Below are positions 44,114-53,509 of a stretch of DNA of 64,000 nt, in pieces. Position numbers and translations under genes: made by a program. The DNA lies in contig NZ_LMXN01000001.1 of the NCBI RefSeq assembly GCF_001442615.1, forward strand, positions 558,001 to 622,000, written 5' to 3'. The number at the start of each line of letters is the position of its first letter. Position 1 is the first letter of the stretch. The DNA is from Algoriphagus resistens. Lineage in GTDB: Bacteria; Bacteroidota; Bacteroidia; Cytophagales; Cyclobacteriaceae. The notes beneath the pieces were generated by a model. That model did no database searches and was not told the origin of the DNA. It saw only the letters and a program-made list of their open reading frames with translations.

Positions 44114-45391
44114 ATGCCTGGACAAGAAGTGGGAACCCAAAAGAATAAGCAAACGAAAATCCTCTTACTTATTTTTTTAATATTCTTTGTTATATCCCTG
44201 ATGTCCAATATTCTTGGCCCAATCATTCCGGGGATCATTGAGAGTTTTTCCCTGAGCTATGGTTTAGCCGGGTTTTTGCCATTTGCATTTTTTGTGGCTT
44301 ATGGGGTCATGTCTCTTCCTTCAGGATTATTGGTGGAACGCTGGCGGGAAAAACCAGTGCTCTTGCTGGCATTTAGCCTGGCAGCCATAGGTGCCCTGTT
44401 GTTTGGTTTCAATCCCCGGTTTGGTTCTGCTTTGGGCTCCCTGTTCATTATCGGCATGGGAATGGCCATGCTCCAGGTGGTCATCAATCCCCTTTTAAGG
44501 GTTACCGGAGGGGAGGAGCACTTTGCGTTCAATTCTGTGTTGGGCCAATTGGCTTTTGGTGCTGCTTCCTTCCTTAGTCCCATGTTATACAGTTACATGG
44601 ATCAGTCCCTGTTCACTCCCGAAGCGCCTGCATGGATCAGCCTGTTGGAAGAATGGGTTCCCGTGGAAATGAAATGGGTTTCTGTCTATTTTGTGTTTGC
44701 CCTGCTTGCTGGAGTCATGTTGCTGTTGATAGGGGTTACAAATTTCCCGAAAGTGGAACTGAAAGATGACGAGAAAGTGGAACTGGGGAAAACCCTGAAA
44801 AACCTCCTGGGCAAGCGGATGGTCTGGTTGTATTTTCTTGGCATATTTTCCTACGTGGGGACAGAACAGGGGATCGCCAACTGGGTAAGCCAGTTCCTGC
44901 AGGATTATCATGGCGTGGATCCAGGTACCGGCGGGGCCAAGGTAATTTCCTATTTCTGGGGGCTGCTGACCCTAGGTTGTTTGCTGGGATTGGTGCTGCT
45001 GAAATTTATGGACAGTAAACTGGTTCTGGTTTTGTTCAGCTGTACGGCCATCCTTTCTTTATTGACCGGCTTGTTGGCAGAAGGCAATCTGGTACTGATC
45101 GCATTTGCCTTCTCAGGATTCTGTCTCTCGGTAATGTGGTCTATCCTGATTTCCCTGGCGTTGAATTCCGTTGATTTTGCGCATGGGACTTTTGCAGGAT
45201 TACTCTGTTCGGGTATTGTGGGCGGAGCCGTCATCCCCTTGGTTATCGGCAGCTTAGCAGATTTTATCGGATTGCAGGCAGCGATGTTCTTCCTGTTCAT
45301 TCCACTCGGTTACATACTGTTCATTGGGATTTGGGCCAAGCCTCTGGTCAGCAACTCCCGTGTCCGGTCACTAAAGGAACTGTTCAACTAA
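44114..45391 (+). CDS. MFS sugar transporter, fucose:proton symporter (FHS/FucP)-like
   Basis: The 425-residue inner-membrane protein has twelve predicted helices. The motifs ILGPIIPGIIESFSLSYGLAGFLPFAFFVAYGVMSLPSGLLVER and GMGMAMLQVVINPLLR near residue 120 are those of the FucP/GluP (FHS) branch of the major facilitator superfamily. The second half has EQGIANWVSQFLQDYHGVDP and FLSVMWSI-like features of the same group. It probably imports a monosaccharide released by the locus by proton symport; which sugar cannot be told. It is the first gene of a plus-strand unit, four bases before the regulator gene. Confidence 0.85.
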   Translation: MPGQEVGTQKNKQTKILLLIFLIFFVISLMSNILGPIIPGIIESFSLSYGLAGFLPFAFFVAYGVMSLPSGLLVERWREKPVLLLAFSLAAIGALLFGFNPRFGSALGSLFIIGMGMAMLQVVINPLLRVTGGEEHFAFNSVLGQLAFGAASFLSPMLYSYMDQSLFTPEAPAWISLLEEWVPVEMKWVSVYFVFALLAGVMLLLIGVTNFPKVELKDDEKVELGKTLKNLLGKRMVWLYFLGIFSYVGTEQGIANWVSQFLQDYHGVDPGTGGAKVISYFWGLLTLGCLLGLVLLKFMDSKLVLVLFSCTAILSLLTGLLAEGNLVLIAFAFSGFCLSVMWSILISLALNSVDFAHGTFAGLLCSGIVGGAVIPLVIGSLADFIGLQAAMFFLFIPLGYILFIGIWAKPLVSNSRVRSLKELFN

Positions 45392-45395
45392 TCAT

Positions 45396-46568
45396 ATGCA
45401 CCGGATAATATTACTGCTGGATTTTGCCGAAGAGTATAGCAAATCATTATTGAAAGGGATCAGTACCTATTCCGGTAAAAACGGGCAATGGACCTTTTGC
45501 CGCATGCCTTTATACTATAGGGAAACGGTGGGGGTCAAAGGTATTCTCAAGTGGGCAAAGGAATGGCGGGCCGATGGGATCATTGGTCAGTTGTATAATG
45601 AAATGGAGGAGGAGTTTATAGATGGTGATATTCCTGTCATAGCCCAGGATTTTAAAGAACGGTTTTCCAAAATCCCCAATATCACAGGTTCCTACCGGAA
45701 AACAGGGGTGATGGGAGCCGACTATTTTCTCAGCAAGGGGTATTACAATTTCGCGTTTTATGGGTTCAATACCATCGTTTGGTCCCGGGAGCGAGCGGAA
45801 GGATTTGAATCTGCTGTCAAAAAAGCAGGATACCAGGTCAACTATTTTGAGCATAAAAAATCCCGCTCTACCGACATCTGGTATTACAAGAGCAAATCCT
45901 TGAGTAAATGGCTGAAGAACCTGCCCAAACCCGTTGCCTTGATGGCATGTGATGATAATCAGGGAGTCCATATTCTGGAAGCCTGCAATCACAACAAGAT
46001 CAGGGTACCCCAGGAAGTGGCAGTATTGGGAGTGGACAATGACGTGACATTCTGCGAACTTGCAGACCCACCCTTATCGAGTATTGTCCTGGATATAGAA
46101 AGGGGAGGCTATGAGGCAGCGCAGGTTTTGCATGAAATGATAAAAACCGGAAAAAACAACTTCCGGGATGTGGTTGTCCCCCCGCTCAAAGTAATGACCC
46201 GCTCATCTACCGATATGTTTGCCTCCTCAGATGCCTATGTTGCCGAAGCCCTGACTTATATCCATAAGAATATTGATAGAAATATCCTGGTGGATCAGGT
46301 GGTCAAGGAAGTGCCTCTTTCCCGCAGGGCCTTGGAGAAACGATTTTTACAGGTTACCGGGCATCCCGTGTATAAGTATATCACTAAGATCAGAATGGAG
46401 AAACTGGCCCAAAAGCTTTTGAGTTCAGACCAGAGTATTTTTGAGATAGCCATGGATCTGGGATTCCAAGACAGCACTAATATCGCCAGACAATTCAAAC
46501 AGTTGATGGGCTATGCCCCTGGCGAGTATAGGAAGCGGTTCGGCGCCAACGCCTTACCTTTCAAATAA
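45396..46568 (+). CDS. XylR-like AraC family transcriptional regulator
   Basis: The 390-residue protein combines an N-terminal LacI/periplasmic-binding-protein-like sensor (residues about 1-275: IILLLDFAEEYSKSLLKGI, RADGIIGQLY, LMACDDNQGVHILEACNHNKIRVPQEVAVLGVDND) with a C-terminal AraC DNA-binding domain (about 285-385: VDQVVKEVPLSRRALEKRF and SIFEIAMDLGFQDSTNIARQFKQLMGYAPGEYRKRF). This is the XylR architecture, which senses a sugar directly in the cytoplasm and activates transport and degradation genes. The start is four bases after the MFS stop, so both are co-transcribed. The ligand is presumably the sugar imported by that transporter. Confidence 0.88.
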   Translation: MHRIILLLDFAEEYSKSLLKGISTYSGKNGQWTFCRMPLYYRETVGVKGILKWAKEWRADGIIGQLYNEMEEEFIDGDIPVIAQDFKERFSKIPNITGSYRKTGVMGADYFLSKGYYNFAFYGFNTIVWSRERAEGFESAVKKAGYQVNYFEHKKSRSTDIWYYKSKSLSKWLKNLPKPVALMACDDNQGVHILEACNHNKIRVPQEVAVLGVDNDVTFCELADPPLSSIVLDIERGGYEAAQVLHEMIKTGKNNFRDVVVPPLKVMTRSSTDMFASSDAYVAEALTYIHKNIDRNILVDQVVKEVPLSRRALEKRFLQVTGHPVYKYITKIRMEKLAQKLLSSDQSIFEIAMDLGFQDSTNIARQFKQLMGYAPGEYRKRFGANALPFK

Positions 46569-46630
46569 GAAACCATGGAATAGTTTACCTGCCATTAGTC
46601 CAAACAATGCCTCTTGGGGTAGTGTAAGCA

Positions 46631-47908
46631 ATGGGAAAGAATAAAACCATCCTTTTACTAACAGCCTTAAGCTTAGGCACCACCTGGGCGATCCGAGGCC
46701 AATTCGGCCATGAACAGGGAGCTGCCTGGGCTGGAGGCGTTGCTTGTATCCTTTTAGTTTATAGTTGCGCCAATCCCAACTGGACCAGAGTAGGGCTTAA
46801 GGCATCCCTGATGGGGGCCGTAGGATGGGGGCTTGGTGGAATGATGAGCTATGGGGTAGTGGTAGGTTATGGAAGATCCGAGGACTGGCTCAATGCAACG
46901 TACGGACTGCTGATGTTGGGACTGATAGGCGGGTTATACGGATTGTTGGGCGGCGGTTTGTTCGGATTGGGGATAGAAGAAGGCAATTCCGGTAAAAAGG
47001 TGGCCTGGCATCAGCTTTTGGTGGAGATGACCGCTGGTGCTGTTATTTTTTACTTTTTTATCGTGGAGCAGCTGGGAATTTATATGACTCCTCCCAGATC
47101 TGAAGCCTGGGCCATATGTGCCGGTGCTGGGTTGGCCTTACTTTATTTTTTGGTAAGAAATTCCTATTCCGGAGCGCTGCGCACCGCCTTATTCTCTGCG
47201 ATCGGTGCAGGGTTTGGTTTTGCTTTTGGTAACTTTCTGCAAGTCATGGGGTTCCTGTCCAAAATCCATTTCAATTTCTGGAATGTCATGGAGTATAGCC
47301 TGGGCTTTTTCGGAGGTTTGGGAATGTCTTATGGGTTGTTGACAGGATTTAAAATGGCTTCTTCAGGCACCATACAGAAATTTCCGGTCAATTCAAGAAT
47401 AAAGTGGTCCATGATTGCTTTGGTAGGAGTGATCCCTTTGATCGTTTTCCATCAATCGTTTATAGAAAAGGACCTCATTCCTTCCTTTTCCGGTTTCGGG
47501 CTTTCCGATCCTGGGTATTGGGCTGCTTTTGCCACCTTATTTGCTTTTTTCCTTTGGGTACTGATGCAGCTTTTGGGGTATTGGAATTACAAAAAACTCC
47601 GGTTAAAGGAAATAGGGGATGATCAGTTTTTATATAGGACAGCAATGATGTTGCTTTTGACTTATATGGCTTTTTCCCTGTTGATCACCGGAGCATTCAT
47701 CAGTATGGAAAGAATAGAACAATACCTCTATGTACTGAATTTTATCGTTATTGCTATTTTGATCAGTAAGAGAACTGTAGAGAAAGGTGTTTTACCGGCT
47801 TTTTCAGCAGCTAAAGTAGGGGCTATTGCACTTTTGGCAGTTCTGGTTGCAGGAGCAATTGCCGCATTTTCTCATGGCCCCATTCCGGGAGGACAAACGA
47901 GATTCTAG
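46631..47908 (+). CDS. Polytopic membrane protein of unknown function
   Basis: The 425-residue protein has about twelve hydrophobic helices rich in Gly (GLIGGLYGLLGGGLFGLG, FFGGLGMSYGLLTGF). It opens MGKNKTILLLTALSLGTTWAIRGQFGHEQGAAWAGG, in which the charged W-x-I-R-G-Q-F-G-H-E segment lies inside the first membrane region and is likely to be functional. I do not recognise the family, although the arrangement suggests a transporter. It follows the XylR-like gene by 62 bp and precedes the SusC/D genes, so it is probably part of the same utilisation locus. Import of a released sugar, or a partner role to the MFS protein, is only inferred from position. Confidence 0.7.
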   Translation: MGKNKTILLLTALSLGTTWAIRGQFGHEQGAAWAGGVACILLVYSCANPNWTRVGLKASLMGAVGWGLGGMMSYGVVVGYGRSEDWLNATYGLLMLGLIGGLYGLLGGGLFGLGIEEGNSGKKVAWHQLLVEMTAGAVIFYFFIVEQLGIYMTPPRSEAWAICAGAGLALLYFLVRNSYSGALRTALFSAIGAGFGFAFGNFLQVMGFLSKIHFNFWNVMEYSLGFFGGLGMSYGLLTGFKMASSGTIQKFPVNSRIKWSMIALVGVIPLIVFHQSFIEKDLIPSFSGFGLSDPGYWAAFATLFAFFLWVLMQLLGYWNYKKLRLKEIGDDQFLYRTAMMLLLTYMAFSLLITGAFISMERIEQYLYVLNFIVIAILISKRTVEKGVLPAFSAAKVGAIALLAVLVAGAIAAFSHGPIPGGQTRF

Positions 47909-48044
47909 AAATCCCTTATTCCCTTGCATGAACCTGATTTCCCGGGGAGTCTCAGAAGACTTTGTGTAGTCGGTCTTAGGAGATCTTCCGTAGTGTTTCC
48001 CGAATGTTATGGAAGCCGCATTTTTTTATCCATCAAATTAACAA

Positions 48045-48057
48045 ACTGGTAACCAGT
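48045..48057. promoter_or_regulatory. Inverted repeat upstream of the SusC unit
   Basis: ACTGGTAACCAGT is a perfect inverted repeat around a central A, 55 bp before the small gene at 48112. Related sequences ACTGGTTACC (38948) and ACTGGTGTTACC (43817) precede the second sigma gene and the deacetylase gene. It may be an operator. Confidence 0.35.
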
Positions 48058-48111
48058 GGATAGGTAGTCCATTTTTTAAAGAGGAAGGTATTAGAGGAGA
48101 AGGTACAGCCT

Positions 48112-48312
48112 ATGAAAAATCCAACGATCAAGGAATTACTGGAAAAACTGTCAACCGGTGAGATACTCAAGGATGAATTTGATCTTTTTCTAAAAAAAAT
48201 AAAAAAGGAAAAGGGAACAAGCGACTTGGATCAAGCCTTTCTGGAATTTTTTGATGGATTGGCCCCGCCGGAAGAAAATGAATGCCCAGACCAAAAACCG
48301 AAAAACAACTAA
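48112..48312 (+). CDS. Small protein before SusC, FecR-N-terminus-like
   Basis: The 66-residue soluble, highly charged peptide starts MKNPTIKELLEKLSTGEILKDEFDLFLKK. The LLEKLSTGEI pattern is like the cytoplasmic N-terminal helix of FecR-type anti-sigma factors (LLEKYLSGEIS...E), but the membrane and FecR domains are absent. It could be a remnant of such a gene or an independent small protein. It lies 26 bp before the SusC start, in the same direction, with no terminator in between. Confidence that it is translated is moderate: the codons are regular and the ATG is well placed. Confidence 0.5.
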   Translation: MKNPTIKELLEKLSTGEILKDEFDLFLKKIKKEKGTSDLDQAFLEFFDGLAPPEENECPDQKPKNN

Positions 48313-48338
48313 GATTTACCCAATAAATGATTATGCTT

Positions 48339-51300
48339 ATGAAACATTTTTCCAAAAACAGAAAGCCGAAAATCAGTTGGGGGCTCCCCCTGATTCTTGG
48401 ATTGGTGCTGTTCCCCCTGTTTGGGATTTCAGCCATGACTTCGCCACTCCCCGTCCTGATTGAGGATGCCCTTCAGGCCCAGCAGGTAGAGGGGAAAATT
48501 GTCTCCAGTGAGGACGGATCTCCCATCCCCGGGGTTACGGTGCTTGAAAAAGGGACCAGCAATGGGACGGTCTCAGAGATAGATGGAACCTATTCGCTGG
48601 AAGTTGCAGGCCCTGGTGCAATACTAGTTTTCTCCTTTGTGGGATTTGACTCCCAGGAAATCACCGTAGGAAACCAGTCAGTCATTAATATTTCCATGAG
48701 TGAAACTGCCACCGATATGTCTGAAGTGGTGGTGACAGCCCTGGGAATCAAGCGTGACCAGCGCTCTCTGGGATATGATGTCTCCAATGTAAAAGGGGAA
48801 GAGCTGACCCAGGTTTCCCAGGAAAACGTTTTGAGTTCCCTTTCCGGTAGAATGCCCGGGGTTACCATTAACCAGACCAGTGGTCCGGGATCCTCCATGA
48901 GTATGGTCATCCGGGGTGCTACTTCGTTGACTACAGACAACCAACCCTTGTTTGTGGTGGACGGAGTGCCCATGTCCAACTCCCTAAACAACATTAGGGA
49001 AAACGGGGATGGAAACCAGGTGGATTACGGAAATGCCATTTCGGATATCAACCCGGATGATATAGAAAGTATATCCGTGCTGAAAGGTCCCAGTGCCGCT
49101 GCATTGTATGGCACCAGGGCAGGAAACGGGGTGGTGATCATTACCACCAAATCCGGAAAAGCAGGAAAGACAATGGGCATTTCCTTCTCCTCCAGCAACG
49201 TTTTTGAAAGACCTACACGACTACTGGATTTTCATTACAAATACGCAAACGGCAACCGTAATGCTGTATTCAACGAAGGCTCTGCCTATTGGGGAGGTCC
49301 GGAATTAAATGCCGGCAATACTGCTGTTCAATGGAATAGTCCATTGGATGCCAATGGAGACCCTATCCCAACTGAATTGATAGCCTATCCGGATGCAATG
49401 AAAGATTTTATGCAGACTGGCATTACTTCCACCAACAATATTGCAGTGGATGGGGGAAGTGAGCAGACTACCTATAGAATTTCTTATTCCAATATGTTGC
49501 ACCAGGGGATGATACCAAATTCTGACCTGTTCAGAAACAGTTACTCTACTTCCCTGAGCCATAAAATCACAGAGAATCTGACGTTTACTTCCAATTTCAA
49601 CTACACCAACAGCAAATCCAACGATCGTCCGAGTACCGGGGATAGAAGGGCGAATCCCCTGGAAGCGGTTTATAATTCCCCTTACGTGGATTATGAGCAG
49701 ATGAAAGGTGTCTGGGTGCCGGGGCAGGAAGGGGTACAGCAGATCAGGACTGAGGCCGGTGACAACCCCTACTTTATCGCCTACGAAATGCAGAATGCAT
49801 TTGAAAGAGACCGCATTTATGGAAATGTGGCACTGGAATACCAATTTTCTGAATCCTTCAACATCCGGGCGCGCTACTCTCTGGACCGCTCAGACGAGAA
49901 CCTGGAAACTATTATCCCATTTAGCTATAGCAGGATGGCCCGTGGAGGATACTACACTTCTGATATTCTGACACAGGAATCCAATGCTGACTTTCTTGCT
50001 TCCTGGAATGATGATTTTGGAAAACTGGATGTAAATGCTTCCATAGGCGGCAATATCATGAACCGTTTTGGCAGAAGTACCAATGTGGGAGTAGGAGGGG
50101 ACAGAAACAACGGACTGGTCATCCCTGGAATTTACAATGTTCAGAATATTCCTGCTGACAACCGCTCAATGAACAATTCCTATTTCGAAAAGGGGATTTA
50201 TTCCATTTATGGATTGGTTTCCTTCGGCTATGCGGACCAGCTCTACCTGGACTTGACCGCAAGAAACGATTGGTCTTCCACCCTGCCAAGTGAAAACAGA
50301 TCCTATTTCTATCCCTCAGCTTCCCTGAGCTGGCTGGCAAATTATACGCTGGGGCTGCCGGATAACATTGATATGTTAAAACTGAGATTTGGTGCGGCAC
50401 AGGTAGGGAATGATACTGGTCCGTATAACCTTCTTCCAAACCTGTCCACCGGGCTTTACAATTCCATCAATACCGCCAGCATGCCTTCCAGTCTGTTAAA
50501 CCCGGACCTGAAGCCAGAGCAGGCAACTTCCTATGAAGGCGGGATTGACCTGAACATGTTCAGCAACAGACTGCGATTTGCAGGAACAATCTATCAGATT
50601 GATAACAGAAACCAGATTTTCTCAGTAAACCTTCCTTCATCATCCGGCTATTCAGGGCGTCTGATCAATGCCGGTCTGATCCGGAGCAAAGGCGTGGAAC
50701 TGGCGCTGGGAGGAACTGTCCTCAATAAGAAGAACATCACCTGGGATGTAGACCTGAACTGGAGCAGAAACCGGACAACTGTGGTAGAACTCACAGAAGG
50801 GTTGGACAGAATCACACTATGGTCTGAAAACGGCGGTGGAGCTATCACCTTGGTAGGAGAGGAAATCGGCAATATGTACAGCACTTCTTATGCCGAGGTA
50901 AAAGATCCAAATTCTCCCTACTATAAATGGCCGGTTCTTTCCAACGCAGGAGAATGGCAGGAGCTTTCCGGGACCGAAAACCTCAAGAAGGTAGGGAACT
51001 TTAATCCGGATTTCCAGATGGGAATGCAGTCTACCCTGAAAATCAACCGCTTTATCATAGCCGCCAGCTTTGACTGGAGGCAGGGTGGAGAGTTTATGTC
51101 CTTTACCTACAGGTATGGGGAGTCGGACTGGAAATCCCAGAGACAATTGGATAATCTGATTCCGGGCAGCCTGTATGAAACCGACGAACTGATCGCGATG
51201 ATGAAAGCGGATCCAGATAAATACATTATCCCTGGCCCCGGCAATTACCCTAGAGTTGGAGGCCACACTGCTGCCACAGGAGGATATTCTGTGGACGAAA

Positions 51301-51734
51301 ATGGCAGTGACGGCGCCTTTGTGCCGGGCGTGATCCAAACAGCCGGGGCTGATACTCCGGATGATTTCAGCGATGATGTGTACACAGAGCACCTGGGAGG
51401 GGAGGGGACCAATATTTATCCGATTACCAACACCTACCCTTGGGATTACAACGAGCAGGTAACCTTTGATGCTTCCTTTATCAAATTGAGGGAACTGAGC
51501 ATAGGTTATAGCATTCCAAACTTTGGGAAATTCAGAAATGCAACCATTTCGATCTATACCCGGAACCTGATGCTCTGGACCAAGGCTGATATAGGAATCG
51601 ATCCGGAAAGAGCCTTCTGGGCAAGCGGCGGAACACAAGGGAATACCTCTTCCCAATTCCGTCAGGGAATCGAACGTCAGAATGTGATGCCATGGAGCTT
51701 TCCTCTGGGCTTCAAACTGAATTTTAATCTTTAA
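48339..51734 (+). CDS. SusC/RagA TonB-linked outer-membrane transporter
   Basis: This 1131-residue protein imports oligosaccharides through the outer membrane, driven by TonB. ATGs at 48327, 48333 and 48339 are in frame; the last (MKHFSKNRKPKI) is chosen as the simplest signal-peptide start. After the signal peptide, residues about 50-125 form the CarboxypepD_reg domain (VEGKIVSSEDGSPIPGVTVLEKGTSNGT). Then come the plug (SEVVVTALGIKRDQRSLGYDVS, PLFVVDGVPMSN, ISVLKGPSAAALYGTRAGNGVVIITTKSG) and the 22-stranded barrel ending in a terminal aromatic/hydrophobic strand (FPLGFKLNFNL). Size is normal for the family. The SusD gene follows 17 bp later. Confidence 0.95.
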   Translation: MKHFSKNRKPKISWGLPLILGLVLFPLFGISAMTSPLPVLIEDALQAQQVEGKIVSSEDGSPIPGVTVLEKGTSNGTVSEIDGTYSLEVAGPGAILVFSFVGFDSQEITVGNQSVINISMSETATDMSEVVVTALGIKRDQRSLGYDVSNVKGEELTQVSQENVLSSLSGRMPGVTINQTSGPGSSMSMVIRGATSLTTDNQPLFVVDGVPMSNSLNNIRENGDGNQVDYGNAISDINPDDIESISVLKGPSAAALYGTRAGNGVVIITTKSGKAGKTMGISFSSSNVFERPTRLLDFHYKYANGNRNAVFNEGSAYWGGPELNAGNTAVQWNSPLDANGDPIPTELIAYPDAMKDFMQTGITSTNNIAVDGGSEQTTYRISYSNMLHQGMIPNSDLFRNSYSTSLSHKITENLTFTSNFNYTNSKSNDRPSTGDRRANPLEAVYNSPYVDYEQMKGVWVPGQEGVQQIRTEAGDNPYFIAYEMQNAFERDRIYGNVALEYQFSESFNIRARYSLDRSDENLETIIPFSYSRMARGGYYTSDILTQESNADFLASWNDDFGKLDVNASIGGNIMNRFGRSTNVGVGGDRNNGLVIPGIYNVQNIPADNRSMNNSYFEKGIYSIYGLVSFGYADQLYLDLTARNDWSSTLPSENRSYFYPSASLSWLANYTLGLPDNIDMLKLRFGAAQVGNDTGPYNLLPNLSTGLYNSINTASMPSSLLNPDLKPEQATSYEGGIDLNMFSNRLRFAGTIYQIDNRNQIFSVNLPSSSGYSGRLINAGLIRSKGVELALGGTVLNKKNITWDVDLNWSRNRTTVVELTEGLDRITLWSENGGGAITLVGEEIGNMYSTSYAEVKDPNSPYYKWPVLSNAGEWQELSGTENLKKVGNFNPDFQMGMQSTLKINRFIIAASFDWRQGGEFMSFTYRYGESDWKSQRQLDNLIPGSLYETDELIAMMKADPDKYIIPGPGNYPRVGGHTAATGGYSVDENGSDGAFVPGVIQTAGADTPDDFSDDVYTEHLGGEGTNIYPITNTYPWDYNEQVTFDASFIKLRELSIGYSIPNFGKFRNATISIYTRNLMLWTKADIGIDPERAFWASGGTQGNTSSQFRQGIERQNVMPWSFPLGFKLNFNL

Positions 51735-51751
51735 TCTCAAATCAACGAACC

Positions 51752-53443
51752 ATGGACATAACATCTAAACTATATCGAGGATTATTGATGGCTTTGATTT
51801 GCTGGCTTGGATTCTCAGGCTGTGATGATAAGCTTGATGAAATGAATGTCAATCCCTATGGAATTGATCCTGCGGAAGTAAATCCTAATTTATTGATGCC
51901 TTCAATTTTGGCAGATGCAGCCCAAAGTTATGCCGGGTTGGGAGTAAATGACCTGGCCGGTGCCGTACAGCATACCCAGAAAAACGGCTGGTACGATGCC
52001 CATAACAATTACGCTTGGGAAAGTGTAAGCTGGGCAGGATGGTATAACATCCTTCGAAACAATAACCTGTTATATAACAGAGCTGTAGAGCTGGAGAGCA
52101 ACTATTTTCAGGGGGTAGCCCTGACCATGAAATCCTTTGTCTTTGGCAACATCACCGATCTTTGGGGAGACGCTCCTTACACCGATGCCCTGAAAGGGGA
52201 TGAATTGGCCACTGAGTTTCAGTTCCCGAAATTCGATAGTCAGGAAGTGATATATGATGGGGTTATTGCAGATCTGCAAACAGCCGTTACGCTATTTAAT
52301 TCAGCGAATACCGACGCAGTGACACCTGCCAATGACCTGTATTTTGGTGGGGATGCTGCGGCCTGGAAAAGATTTGCCAACTCCCTTTTACTCCGCTACT
52401 ACCTGAGAATATCCACCCAAAAACCGGACGTGGCCAAAGCGGGCATTGAGGCAATCTATGCTTCTGGGGATTATATCCAGAATGCCTCCCAAGATGCCGT
52501 ACTGGATTATACCGGGGGAGCCAGTGATATCTGGCTCACCCGGCATGTGGCTCTGAACCCCGATGATTTCCAGCGGTATCAGGCCTGCCAAACCTTTATC
52601 GACCAGTTGATGGGAACTAATGATCCCAGACTTCCTGTCTGGTTTGCACCCGTACGGGTAAAGTGGGAGGCTGATGAATCGCTCGATGTTGCCGCTGAGG
52701 ATTTTATCCGCAAAGACGGTACACCTTTAGGCGTGGTCACCTATCCATTTGATGACTTTGTGAACAACTACCCCGGTGAGAACTTTACCCGAAGGTATAA
52801 TCCTGCTATGGCAGACTATAATGATGCTGAATACGTAGGATTACCCCCTTCACTGATGGTTCCCGAATCCTATAACGGCAACCCTTCCCCGGGGCAGGGT
52901 ACCCAAAATCAACACGTGTCCCAGTTGGCGGACATCTACCAGTCGGCAGGAGCCGCAGGCGATATTCTTAAGGCCAGGTTGATCTCCTCAGCAGAAGTGA
53001 GCTTTATCTTTGCCGAAGCTGCTTTGAAAGGCTGGAGCGTAGGATCCGCAGAGGAGCATTATTATGCAGGCATACAAAAGTCGTTGACCGTATGGGGTAA
53101 AGCTGACGATTACGAGAGCTTTATCGCTGGGGAGGGAGTCGCTTTTGATAACACCCTGGAGCAGGTGATGGAGCAAAAGTGGGTGGCAAGCTGGACTGCA
53201 GCAGCAGAAGCTTTTGCAGACTACAGACGTACAGGTTACCCTATGTTGCAAACAGGTCCCCAGTCTCCGCAGCCAAAAATTGCCCTGAGATTTCAGTATG
53301 GAGATGATGAGTACAACAACAATGGCGAAAGTATCACCGGAGCGTTGGACAGATTGGAGCTGACAGACTATTCCGGAGGGTTCGGAAAGGACAGCCAATG
53401 GTCCAGGCCTTGGTTGTATCAGGGAACTACCATTCCCTGGTAA
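51752..53443 (+). CDS. SusD/RagB-family outer-membrane lipoprotein
   Basis: The 563-residue protein is the surface glycan-binding lid of the SusC transporter. It begins with a lipoprotein signal (LLMALICWLGFSGC, lipobox FSGC) and has the SusD-like_2 type N-terminal region (NVNPYGIDPAEVNPNLLMP) and TPR-like helices (WAGWYNILRNNNLLYNRA, MKSFVFGNITDLWGDAPYTDAL, WKRFANSLLLRYYLRIS). Near the end, ISSAEVSFIFAEAALKGW and EQVMEQKWVASWTAAAEAFADYRRTGYP are SusD hallmarks. It is in an operon with SusC, and a strong terminator stands 32 bp after its stop. Which glycan is bound cannot be told. Confidence 0.93.
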   Translation: MDITSKLYRGLLMALICWLGFSGCDDKLDEMNVNPYGIDPAEVNPNLLMPSILADAAQSYAGLGVNDLAGAVQHTQKNGWYDAHNNYAWESVSWAGWYNILRNNNLLYNRAVELESNYFQGVALTMKSFVFGNITDLWGDAPYTDALKGDELATEFQFPKFDSQEVIYDGVIADLQTAVTLFNSANTDAVTPANDLYFGGDAAAWKRFANSLLLRYYLRISTQKPDVAKAGIEAIYASGDYIQNASQDAVLDYTGGASDIWLTRHVALNPDDFQRYQACQTFIDQLMGTNDPRLPVWFAPVRVKWEADESLDVAAEDFIRKDGTPLGVVTYPFDDFVNNYPGENFTRRYNPAMADYNDAEYVGLPPSLMVPESYNGNPSPGQGTQNQHVSQLADIYQSAGAAGDILKARLISSAEVSFIFAEAALKGWSVGSAEEHYYAGIQKSLTVWGKADDYESFIAGEGVAFDNTLEQVMEQKWVASWTAAAEAFADYRRTGYPMLQTGPQSPQPKIALRFQYGDDEYNNNGESITGALDRLELTDYSGGFGKDSQWSRPWLYQGTTIPW

Positions 53444-53474
53444 GCTTCTGACTTACTTCTTTTGATCATTTTAA

Positions 53475-53509
53475 CCTCCATGTTAATTCATAGACATGGA
53501 GGATTTTTT
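53475..53509 (+). terminator. Rho-independent terminator after SusD
   Basis: CCTCCATGT (53475-53483) pairs perfectly with ACATGGAGG (53494-53502) across a 10-nt loop and is followed by a run of six Ts (53504-53509). Confidence 0.92.

Noticed and set aside
50817..51764. 315-codon open frame antisense to SusC, and similar long shadows (49305-49844, 5083-5595, 45510-45992, 39791-40270)
   Set aside because: Each lies opposite a gene with clear family motifs; the antisense peptides have no domain features and no plausible signals.
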